DNA of 5,800 nucleotides from assembly GCA_026418215.1 (NCBI GenBank), contig JAOABT010000118.1, positions 1-5,800 on the forward strand, read 5' to 3'. The DNA comes from Clostridia bacterium (lineage in GTDB: Bacteria; Bacillota; Clostridia; DSM-8532). Below the pieces are notes generated by a model. That model did no database searches, had not been told where the DNA came from, and saw nothing but the letters and a program-made list of their open reading frames with translations. The position numbers were made by a program, and so were the translations under genes. Positions 1-5,798 of this stretch are shown piece after piece. Position 1 is the stretch's first letter, and each line of letters starts with the position of its first letter.

Positions 1-285
1 CCCTAAGCAGGGAGCGACGCAAAACCCAAAAGGCTATTTTCTTAACTATGGCATTTCAATCCACGCTCCCTAAGCAGGGAGCGACGGATTATCGCTTACC
101 GATATACCCATGTCAATTATTTCAATCCACGCTCCCTAAGCAGGGAGCGACGCCGGAGGCAATGCAGATAAGCTTGACGGGTGAGATTTCAATCCACGCT
201 CCCTAAGCAGGGAGCGACACAAGGTCGTAACCCGTATTACGACCGTCGATAAATTTCAATCCACGCTCCCTAAGCAGGGAGCGAC
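1..285 (-). CRISPR. Type I-C CRISPR array, leader-proximal part (4 complete spacers)
   Basis: There are four complete identical 33-nt repeats (53-85, 119-151, 186-218, 253-285) and the last 18 plus-strand bases of a fifth at 1-18. Spacers are 19-52 (34 nt), 86-118 (33), 152-185 (34) and 219-252 (34). On the minus strand the repeat begins GTCGCTCCCT and ends TGGATTGAAAT, the classic I-C form, so the array reads in the same direction as the cas genes and 253-285 is the leader-proximal repeat. Each repeat holds a perfect 8-bp stem (CGCTCCCT/AGGGAGCG) with a GCTT loop, followed by exactly 11 nt, matching the 11-nt 5' handle known for Cas5d processing. Bases flanking the repeats vary, which supports the 33-nt boundaries. 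The array continues past position 1. Spacer targets cannot be identified from sequence alone. Confidence 0.98.
223..244. repeat. Perfect inverted repeat inside the newest spacer
   Basis: Within spacer 219-252, ggtcgtaa (223-230) and ttacgacc (237-244) are exact reverse complements separated by six bases. The spacer part of this crRNA could fold on itself. The inverted repeat most likely reflects a palindromic protospacer, such as an operator or terminator stem in the invader. This is seen directly in the sequence; its origin is inferred. Confidence 0.85.
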
Positions 286-467
286 AGCAAAAATAAACAA
301 TATTAATAACAGAATTTGTACATAATGTCAAAATAACAATCAGGTAAAGCTTTCGATATTAAATTTTCAATGTGCATTTTAAGCGAAACAGTCCAAAACA
401 CCCATTTTAGAGGGTGCGAATCACCCCGTCGTTTTATGTGAGCTTATATTTCGCACACAAACATATT
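286..467 (-). promoter_or_regulatory. CRISPR leader
   Basis: This AT-rich, non-coding 182-nt stretch lies between the cas2 stop and the leader-proximal repeat and reads on the minus strand. Its cas2-proximal part holds a 7-bp inverted repeat, GTGCGAA (456-450) and TTCGCAC (420-414), and GGGTG-type elements at 426-422 and 403-399 that can each pair with CACCC at 416-412. As I recall, type I-C leaders commonly carry a GTGCGAA...TTCGCAC pair in this place, so the element is likely a conserved leader feature, but I could not align it. The distal part is almost all A/T and contains the array promoter. The leader should direct Cas1-Cas2 integration to the repeat at 253-285. I see no open reading frame of note here. 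Confidence 0.85.
303..331 (-). promoter_or_regulatory. Probable sigma-70/sigma-A promoter for the CRISPR array
   Basis: On the minus strand a perfect -35 hexamer TTGACA lies at 331-326. After a 17-nt spacer comes TATTAA at 308-303, a 4-of-6 match to the -10 consensus. Transcription would start near 296-297, about 10 nt before the first repeat, so little leader RNA would precede the first repeat. The -35 and the spacing are strong and the -10 is weak. TAATAT at 305-300 is a less well-spaced alternative. Confidence 0.6.
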
Positions 468-758
468 TCACAGGATAAGCTCTCCTTCGATATCAAAGCT
501 TTTTTTCGAGCCAAAGTGCTCGACCTTATTTTTGTAGTTATCACCCAGATTATAAAACCTTAAGCTATCTTTCTCTTTATCAATTAAGTCTAAAAGCATT
601 GCCTTCACTTGTTTGCACTTTGCTGCGTCCATAACGCACTCAAAAACAGAATTCTGAACCCTCTGTCCGTAATTAACGCACTGTTTAGCAACTCTTCTCA
701 GCCTTTTTTTCCCGGCTTCTGTTTCAGTATTAACGTCATAAGTTATCAAAACCAGCAA
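468..758 (-). CDS. cas2: CRISPR-associated endonuclease/integration protein Cas2
   Basis: This small ferredoxin-fold protein (96 aa, usual length for the I-C family) dimerises and bridges two Cas1 dimers in the spacer integration complex. The N-terminal beta strand LVLITYDV carries the conserved Asp8. GQRVQNSVFEC (31-41) and DSLRFYNLG (64-72) are the other family signatures, and the C-terminus EGELIL is typical of I-C Cas2. The start is TTG at 758-756, supported by AGGTGAG at 770-764 with a 5-nt spacing. That ribosome binding site overlaps the cas1 stop codon, so cas2 translation is probably coupled to cas1. It is the last cas gene, and its TGA stop directly precedes the leader. In this family the role is mainly structural; nuclease activity is not needed for integration in well-studied systems. 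Confidence 0.97.
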   Translation of the reverse strand: MLVLITYDVNTETEAGKKRLRRVAKQCVNYGQRVQNSVFECVMDAAKCKQVKAMLLDLIDKEKDSLRFYNLGDNYKNKVEHFGSKKSFDIEGELIL

Positions 759-768
759 TTGAACTCAC

Positions 769-1800
769 CTACTTCCACAAAAATGGCGGGTATTGGTCTA
801 AATCGCCTCTAATATGCCGAGCTAGTAATAGGGCTTGAACATGCGGTACGAGTCCCCATTCAATTTTCTCTTGCAGGTATGGATGTGTTATGGTCTCCTG
901 TTTTCTGGATTGCCAGTGAGATAATACAGTCTTCCTAGTCTCATCGTCCATGATAATGGCACCATTCTCTTTTTTTATAAATCCATTTGCCTGTATCACT
1001 TTCTTGTTTATGAGTGATAACACAAAACGGTCGGCAAAAACCGAACGCAGCTCCTCCATTAAGTCAAGCCCTAACGAAACCCGTCCCGGCCTGTCTTTAT
1101 GAAGAAATCCTACATACGGGTCAAGGCCGACAGCCTGTAATGCAGAGGCACACTCATTGGCAAGCAATGTGTAAACAAAAGAGAGAAGTGCGTTGACATT
1201 GTCTAATGGTGGCCTTTTATTTCTGCTTTTAAAATAAAAATCTTCTTTCTGTTGAAGAATCAAATCATCAAATGCTGAGAAATAAACGCTGGCTGCCTCC
1301 CCCTCAACCCCTCTAAGCTGTTGTGTATCCACACACTCTCTAACCTGTTTCAGTGAATTCTGCAGAAAAGCGGATTTTCTCTTAAGCATTTCCACATCCA
1401 GGCGCAAAGCATAATCACGAATTGCCCTTTCAATAACCCATCTAGAATTAAATATTTTACCAGTGATGAAGTTTCGGGATACATCGGTGCATTTGCATTC
1501 ATCGTCGGATATTCTATACTGTGATTTCCTTAAAACCACATTTCCCGTTTCAGGTCCAACGACACGCGCAAGGAATCTGCCGTTTTGGGTTAAGAAGCAT
1601 AAAGATATGTCGTGTTTCGAGCAGGCCCCCATCAAAGCCGGGCTGGCACCTATATAGCCGAAGGTAATGATCCCCTGCAGATTATGTAGCGGAATTCTCC
1701 CCACTTCGTTGTCGTTCTCCAGAACGACAACATTTTCTCCGTCCAGAGAAAGATAACGGTTTGAGGACGTGACATAGAGTGTATTGAGCAATTTCTTCAA
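769..1800 (-). CDS. cas1: CRISPR-associated integrase Cas1 (type I-C)
   Basis: Cas1 is the metal-dependent integrase that inserts prespacers at the leader-repeat junction. The protein is 343 aa, normal for Cas1c. It has the N-terminal beta domain starting KKLLNTLYVTSS, with YLSLDGENVVV at 16-26, then the helical catalytic domain. Metal ligands are visible: Glu166 in GVEGEAA, His234 in FLHKDRPG, and Asp246/Glu249 in LGLDLMEELR. I place the start at TTG 1800-1798. AGGAGG (1815-1810) lies 9 nt upstream, and the protein then begins at the family's usual N-terminus. A longer reading from TTG 1818 would translate the ribosome binding site itself as Arg-Arg and add six residues. The start is one base after the cas4 stop, and the TAG stop (771-769) overlaps the cas2 ribosome binding site. 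The protein should work with Cas4 and Cas2. Confidence 0.97.
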   Translation of the reverse strand: MKKLLNTLYVTSSNRYLSLDGENVVVLENDNEVGRIPLHNLQGIITFGYIGASPALMGACSKHDISLCFLTQNGRFLARVVGPETGNVVLRKSQYRISDDECKCTDVSRNFITGKIFNSRWVIERAIRDYALRLDVEMLKRKSAFLQNSLKQVRECVDTQQLRGVEGEAASVYFSAFDDLILQQKEDFYFKSRNKRPPLDNVNALLSFVYTLLANECASALQAVGLDPYVGFLHKDRPGRVSLGLDLMEELRSVFADRFVLSLINKKVIQANGFIKKENGAIIMDDETRKTVLSHWQSRKQETITHPYLQEKIEWGLVPHVQALLLARHIRGDLDQYPPFLWK

Positions 1801-1801
1801 A

Positions 1802-2467
1802 TCAATTATCCTCCTCAATTTTTCTTGTGATATATTCTTTGACGGATTTGCACTTATCCAGATTAGGTATGCATAGGTCTTTCAACGAACAGGATTTACA
1901 GGCCTTAGTGAATTTAACCTTTGGCGTATACTGTCTTTCATAATACTGATGCATCAGGTCAAAATCCTTCCTAACCTCTTCCCTCAAAGCACCTGTAAAC
2001 AGCACTCGTTCTCTATGCCTTATCTCCCCATAATAGAGATAGCCCTCCTCCACCTCACAGCAAAGCATCTCTTCAAGACACATGGCTTGAGCTGTCAGTT
2101 GAAGGGTATCCATATTCGACTCCTTCGGCTTGCCTCGCTTGTATTCCACAGGGCATGGCACATATTTTCCTTCTCTCCCAAACAGTTGGATACCGTTTGC
2201 GTTTCTATGAAACTCAACAATATCGCAAATGCCGTTGATACCAAGAGTAGCAGAAAACACAGGCATACCCCGGGAAACAAGGGTATCTCCCCTTTTTTCA
2301 AAGGCTTGTCCGTCATGGGCATTTTTGTGCAGCAGCTCACCCTCGACCGTTTTGAGATTCTCCTTCCACAGCTTTTCAATGTGAATAAGCGCCCATTGCC
2401 TCTGACAGAAGCTGAAATGCTGGATACCCGCCAGATTTAAATAATCATCCTCATTATAGGCCTTCAT
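1802..2467 (-). CDS. cas4: CRISPR-associated Fe-S nuclease Cas4
   Basis: Cas4 is a RecB-family exonuclease/endonuclease with a 4Fe-4S cluster. It trims prespacers and checks the PAM in complex with Cas1. In the 221-aa reading, the cluster ligands are Cys21 (HFSFCQRQW) and Cys190, Cys193 and Cys199 (CKSCSLKDLC). The nuclease core shows His47, Asp82 (GICDIVEF), Glu108 and Lys110 (PVEYKRGKPK), and the QLTAQA helix (123-128), so it looks active. I chose ATG 2467-2465 because the family N-terminus (DDYLNLAGIQHF) follows closely; this gives a 14-nt overlap with the end of cas7. The GAGG before it (2474-2471) is only 3 nt away, which is short. GTG 2479, TTG 2476 or TTG 2491 in the same frame could be used instead, adding 4-8 residues. 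The TGA stop is at 1804-1802. Confidence 0.95.
   Translation of the reverse strand: MKAYNEDDYLNLAGIQHFSFCQRQWALIHIEKLWKENLKTVEGELLHKNAHDGQAFEKRGDTLVSRGMPVFSATLGINGICDIVEFHRNANGIQLFGREGKYVPCPVEYKRGKPKESNMDTLQLTAQAMCLEEMLCCEVEEGYLYYGEIRHRERVLFTGALREEVRKDFDLMHQYYERQYTPKVKFTKACKSCSLKDLCIPNLDKCKSVKEYITRKIEEDN
1810..1815 (-). promoter_or_regulatory. cas1 ribosome binding site (decides the start)
   Basis: AGGAGG on the minus strand lies inside the last codons of cas4 and 9 nt before TTG 1800. It argues against the in-frame TTG at 1818, which lies upstream of this site. Confidence 0.85.
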
Positions 2468-3356
2468 ATTCCTCAACACTAAGCCCTTCAAGGCTATTCA
2501 GCACAATATCATACCCCTTGATCAAAGAGGGTATGGCTGTCTCTTCACTCTTTTCATGCGCATCCTTCTCGTTTTTCTTCTTCACAACGAGAGAATGATG
2601 TACTTTAGCCGAAGAATATTGTCCGATCTTGTTGTTGTGCCGCCACCAGTAAAGCTTGACCAGCTCCATGCTGCCATCCGGCCTTGCAGAGCTGGAATCA
2701 TTCACAAATAAGGTCCGTAATGCTTCTTTTAGTTTTTCTGCATCTTCTTCTGAAAACCCTGTAAGCTCTGCAAGCTGAACATTAATGCTACCTTTCAAGA
2801 TATAGACGCCAAACTCCACGCGATGCTTCGTACCCATGGTGTCTGAGGATTTTTTTGCATTCCCTGTGGTCTCACTATTCACGCTTTTTGTGATCTGAAT
2901 GCTGATTGTGTCAACAGGCTCAACACTGAATGCCGAATGTATAGAAACCGGCCCTCTAATACCGACAGACAGACCATCACCACTATTATCGCTCTTCCCC
3001 TTGAAAGCAAAAACCTGACCAAAGCTCCTGACATCAAACCAACTCCTGCAAGCAACTTTGGCATATTCATCCTTGCTCTTGGCTTTTTCAGCTGTTTTAA
3101 GCTCTTTATTTGCATCAGCTCGTTCTCGTAGCGATGTAAAACCGTCTACATTCTTGTCATCTGACTGGACAAAAATGCTTTCACCCATATCCAACAGCCG
3201 ATTTCTAATCTTTCGCTTGATGCACACGTCCGATATTTCCCCATGCCCGCTATAGGTCGTTCTTGGCATATTGCCATTGAGTGGATCTCCGTTGGGGTTG
3301 GCATTGGCTACTGTAATAATGGCAGCAAAATCAATCTTGTTCTTCAATGGATTCAT
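2454..3356 (-). CDS. cas7: Type I-C Cascade backbone protein Cas7 (Csd2)
   Basis: Cas7 is the RRM-fold subunit that polymerises along the crRNA spacer to form the Cascade backbone; several copies are expected per complex. The protein is 300 aa and shows the Csd2 hallmarks: NANPNGDPLNGNMPR near the N-terminus (18-32), CIKRKIRNRLLD (45-56), WFDVRSFGQVFAF (106-118), GIRGPVSIHSAFSV (132-145), the TMGTKHRVEFGVY segment (173-185) and the C-terminal RPDGSMELVKLYWW region (225-238). The start is ATG 3356-3354, preceded by GGAGGAG within cas8c. A longer reading from ATG 3374 would put that ribosome binding site inside the gene as Gln-Glu-Glu. The gene overlaps the end of cas8c by 26 nt. Its stop (TAA, 2456-2454) lies inside cas4. 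Coupled translation fits the high dose of Cas7 needed. Confidence 0.97.
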   Translation of the reverse strand: MNPLKNKIDFAAIITVANANPNGDPLNGNMPRTTYSGHGEISDVCIKRKIRNRLLDMGESIFVQSDDKNVDGFTSLRERADANKELKTAEKAKSKDEYAKVACRSWFDVRSFGQVFAFKGKSDNSGDGLSVGIRGPVSIHSAFSVEPVDTISIQITKSVNSETTGNAKKSSDTMGTKHRVEFGVYILKGSINVQLAELTGFSEEDAEKLKEALRTLFVNDSSSARPDGSMELVKLYWWRHNNKIGQYSSAKVHHSLVVKKKNEKDAHEKSEETAIPSLIKGYDIVLNSLEGLSVEEYEGL

Positions 3357-3735
3357 TTTCTTCTCCTCCTGCATCTTTTTTGATTATATTATTTCTTATA
3401 AAGTTCTTCTGAGCGTCAAAGCCCAATATCATGCGGCCATCCAGATTCTTAAGCTCTGCAAAAGCCGTGGGGGATATCTTCGAGGAAATATCCTCTTTTA
3501 ACTTATTAAGCTTGTTTCCCCTTTTTCCCAAGCGCTGGATATAGGGATTCAGCTTTATGCTGATCAAATTCCACGTATTGCAAGGGTCCGATGCAAAACG
3601 AGTAAAGAGCTTAACGGCATTGGTCTGTCGTTTTTCATTTTGAAGGGCGAGTGCATACCTTTCAATTTCGTCGGCAACCGCCAGAAGTCGTCCGCAGTTG
3701 TAGATAATATCATCGCTGTCCAGATTCACATTCAC
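3331..3735 (-). CDS. cas11c: Probable internal small subunit Cas11c, translated from within cas8c
   Basis: The minus strand carries AAGGAGG at 3750-3744, then exactly 8 nt, then GTG at 3735-3733 in the cas8c frame. Initiation there yields a 134-aa, mainly helical, Lys-rich protein identical to Cas8c residues 506-639, starting (f)MNVNLDSDDIIYNCGRLLAV. It is established that type I-C and several other type I systems make Cas11 this way, and that the extra copies fill the Cascade belly and stabilise R-loops. Size (about 15 kDa) and position fit that family. Nearby ATGs at 3742 and 3737 are out of frame and quickly reach stops (the second reads ATG TGA). The assignment is by motif and precedent; no expression evidence is possible here. 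Confidence 0.82.
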   Translation of the reverse strand: MNVNLDSDDIIYNCGRLLAVADEIERYALALQNEKRQTNAVKLFTRFASDPCNTWNLISIKLNPYIQRLGKRGNKLNKLKEDISSKISPTAFAELKNLDGRMILGFDAQKNFIRNNIIKKDAGGEENESIEEQD

Positions 3736-5250
3736 ATCCCATACCTCCTTATATTTTTCAAGTCGATGTCTTTTATAGATTGAACACGTGACGCTGATTA
3801 CTTTAGACCAGTTATAATCTTCATCATAGCTTTGGGGATGCATTGCTTTTCTCACCAAGGCATTCACAATATCGATTGGTATCAGGGCTTTTTCTACAAT
3901 ACAGGGTATAAGCCTTTCTACAGTGGCCCCGACCACCTTGTTCTTAGCCTTAATCATGCCGTTTTGCTCTGTACCAAATGCTATGGTTGCAATATCCTCC
4001 AGACCTGGACTTCCCTCAAAGGTAATTTGTTTATTCTTGTGCCTTTTGTATTTATGCAGCCAGGAACACTCCTCATGCCAAGCTCTGATGTTGTCAAACA
4101 ATTCATTGCCCTGCTGTCCATGAAACTCCCGATAGAAGGTGATGGAAAGTCTCCCTGTCGTGGCCGAATCAAGGCCCATGAGGGCCAATTCGGTATAACT
4201 GCTAAGAATCGCTTTATAGCCCGAAATGGCCCGATTAAATCTCTTTGCTATCTCTTCCTTGGTATCAGCCCATTGACCGACATCTTCATCCTCATCCTCC
4301 TGAAGGGCCTCATCAGCAGTATCTCCGGTCAGACAGGGAAGCTTCTGGCCCTCAGTACCCCATAGCAGAAAGACCTTCTCCCCTTTATCGCCAAAACGTT
4401 TTCCTTGATTGGCTATAAGCCATTTCAAGGCATTATGAGCCTTTTGTGAGACCTCATAGCTGATCTGGACAGCCTCCTCCGCGTTTTGGAATCTGCCTCG
4501 ATAAGTAAAGCCCGTAGAGTCATTGGCTGATATCAGCTTGGCCTTATCTCCCGTGTGCCTGATTTTGGATGGATGGTTAGTCGAACAAGGGACCGCTTCA
4601 CCTGTGACATAACAGAATTGTCTATCCCTTTGCTTGCTGAGATAATATTTGATGTAATCCTGCTGCACTTTGGAATCTTCCCAAAGGTTTGACGGACTGT
4701 CTAACCCGTCAACACAAAATCGAATAAACGCATCGCTCTGATTGCCCACGATGACCTTGAAAATAGGCGGGACTTCTGTTTTAGGGCCGTCCCATTTATC
4801 TATGAGCTTGCTGTTAGGTGCATAAAGAGAGCCATCCCTCACAAGGTCATGAACCAAGCAGCTCTTCTTTAAGTATTCATAGACCGCACAGACCTTTTTA
4901 TTGGCGAAGGGAGATTCACACCAATCCTTCAAACCAGCCATGTACCCCTCGTGGAAACTGTCTCCCTTAGCACCGCCGTAATTGGTATAATCTCCTGCAA
5001 CGTATTGGAGTTTGTCGTGTAACGGATGGCAAACCGGGTTTTTCCCTGAACGGCTGGCTGACCCTTCTGAACATGGAATTAGGGTTTCTCTCCCCTCCTC
5101 AACCACTCTGCTGCTTACAAAATTGCCATAGATATCAATGACAACCTCGATATCAGCTTTTTGGGTGGTATGAGCTATGGGTAATAGGTCTTCAGGATTA
5201 CTTAGGCAGATATTATTGTAGGTTTTATTCAACATCGCAATCCAGCTCAT
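3331..5250 (-). CDS. cas8c: Type I-C Cascade large subunit Cas8c (Csd1)
   Basis: Cas8c is the large subunit that recognises the PAM and helps open target DNA; it anchors next to Cas5d at the crRNA 5' end. The protein is 639 aa, toward the long end for Csd1. It begins MSWIAMLNKTYNN. Family marks are CYVTGE (213-218) followed by HPSKI and KLISANDSTGFTYRGRF (226-254), VFLLWGT (293-299), and a C-terminal helical part starting near NCGRLLAVADEIERYAL (about 518-534). An acidic run (EDEDED, 318-323) forms a probable loop. The start is ATG 5250-5248, with GGAGGG about 6 nt upstream. It overlaps the cas5 TGA by 4 nt (ATGA), which favours coupled translation. The last 134 codons probably also give the separate small subunit Cas11c from an internal start. 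The TGA stop (3333-3331) lies inside cas7. Confidence 0.96.
   Translation of the reverse strand: MSWIAMLNKTYNNICLSNPEDLLPIAHTTQKADIEVVIDIYGNFVSSRVVEEGRETLIPCSEGSASRSGKNPVCHPLHDKLQYVAGDYTNYGGAKGDSFHEGYMAGLKDWCESPFANKKVCAVYEYLKKSCLVHDLVRDGSLYAPNSKLIDKWDGPKTEVPPIFKVIVGNQSDAFIRFCVDGLDSPSNLWEDSKVQQDYIKYYLSKQRDRQFCYVTGEAVPCSTNHPSKIRHTGDKAKLISANDSTGFTYRGRFQNAEEAVQISYEVSQKAHNALKWLIANQGKRFGDKGEKVFLLWGTEGQKLPCLTGDTADEALQEDEDEDVGQWADTKEEIAKRFNRAISGYKAILSSYTELALMGLDSATTGRLSITFYREFHGQQGNELFDNIRAWHEECSWLHKYKRHKNKQITFEGSPGLEDIATIAFGTEQNGMIKAKNKVVGATVERLIPCIVEKALIPIDIVNALVRKAMHPQSYDEDYNWSKVISVTCSIYKRHRLEKYKEVWDVNVNLDSDDIIYNCGRLLAVADEIERYALALQNEKRQTNAVKLFTRFASDPCNTWNLISIKLNPYIQRLGKRGNKLNKLKEDISSKISPTAFAELKNLDGRMILGFDAQKNFIRNNIIKKDAGGEENESIEEQD
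3744..3750 (-). promoter_or_regulatory. Internal ribosome binding site for Cas11c
   Basis: AAGGAGG is a near-perfect Shine-Dalgarno lying within the cas8c codons for Lys-Glu-Val. Its 8-nt spacing to the in-frame GTG at 3735 is ideal. It is one of the strongest ribosome binding sites in the window although it sits in mid-gene. Confidence 0.8.
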
Positions 5251-5798
5251 CCATTACCCTCCTCACTAACCGAATAGCCCTCAAGCAGCCCCGGCTCGTT
5301 TAAGCCCGTGAAATTCTTCCCCTGAATAAAGGCCTTTGGCTTTTGCTTTGCTATGATTCTTTCATGGGAGCACGCTTCCGGCCTGCAAAAATTGATCACG
5401 CCATTGACCATTTTCAAATCCCACAGCTTTACTTTCAACGCTTGTCCGGCTTGCTCATCAGGATAAACAATGGAGTGGTATTGAAGCCCGAAGGCCATCT
5501 CGCCCATATTGTCGTAATAGCCTTCACCCTCATCAAATTCACAGGGCTCAACGTAGGCTTGACACTCCCGGGTTCCAAGAAAAACATCTCGCCTGCCGCC
5601 TTTTTCAATGCATCGTTTCATAATGAAGAAGTGTTTGTGTTCATTAAAATCGTTCTCCAGATCAGGCCGAGTTGGATTGAACTCGAAATGTGCCCGAACG
5701 TGATACTCCACATCACTCAAATAAGTGTAATAAGAAAGGTCGTTGCCTCCACCCATGTTGAGAGTACGTATGCCCTTGTATTTGACTCTTATACACAT
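5247..5798 (-). CDS. cas5: Type I-C crRNA endonuclease Cas5d, 5'-truncated by the window end
   Basis: Cas5d replaces Cas6 in type I-C systems: it cuts the repeat RNA at the base of its hairpin and stays bound to the 5' handle in Cascade. The visible 183 codons hold KGIRTLNMGGGNDLSYYTYLSD, VRAHFEFNPTRPDLE, the NEHKHFFI segment with the Lys-His pair (55-56 here, corresponding to catalytic Lys/His of Cas5d as I recall), and GGRRDVFLGTRECQAYVEPC (67-86). Family members are about 240 aa, so roughly 60 N-terminal residues are missing, including the first beta strands and the catalytic-site Tyr. The apparent ATG at 5798 is not the true start. The first codons (Met-Cys-Ile-Arg) fall within bases that match the Tn5/Nextera mosaic end, so reliable gene sequence probably begins near 5781-5785. 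The TGA stop overlaps the cas8c ATG. Confidence 0.94.
   Translation of the reverse strand: MCIRVKYKGIRTLNMGGGNDLSYYTYLSDVEYHVRAHFEFNPTRPDLENDFNEHKHFFIMKRCIEKGGRRDVFLGTRECQAYVEPCEFDEGEGYYDNMGEMAFGLQYHSIVYPDEQAGQALKVKLWDLKMVNGVINFCRPEACSHERIIAKQKPKAFIQGKNFTGLNEPGLLEGYSVSEEGNG

Noticed and set aside
381..400. Tandem 10-nt imperfect repeats TGTTTTGGAC/TGTTTCGCTT in the leader (minus strand)
   Set aside because: Only the first five bases and one more match between copies; in AT-rich DNA this is too weak to call.
286..467. A rho-independent terminator for cas2 in the leader
   Set aside because: The inverted repeats have 5-7 bp arms and are not followed by a clean T-run, so a terminator is not supported.
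1949..2440. 163-codon plus-strand open frame opposite cas4
   Set aside because: It is antisense to a well-supported cas4, has no recognisable domain or credible ribosome binding site, and its composition reads as a codon shadow.
2879..3131. Small open frames on both strands within cas7
   Set aside because: They are short, lack ribosome binding sites and are fully explained by the conserved cas7 frame.
3735..3742. ATG codons at 3742 and 3737 just after the internal SD as alternative starts
   Set aside because: They are out of frame with cas8c; 3737 is followed at once by TGA and 3742 gives only about ten codons.
3832..4365. 177-codon plus-strand open frame opposite cas8c, a candidate anti-sense or anti-CRISPR-like gene
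   Set aside because: The protein is rich in Cys/Phe/Leu of the kind produced by reverse-complement codons, shows no family motif, and lies wholly within the Csd1 coding sequence.
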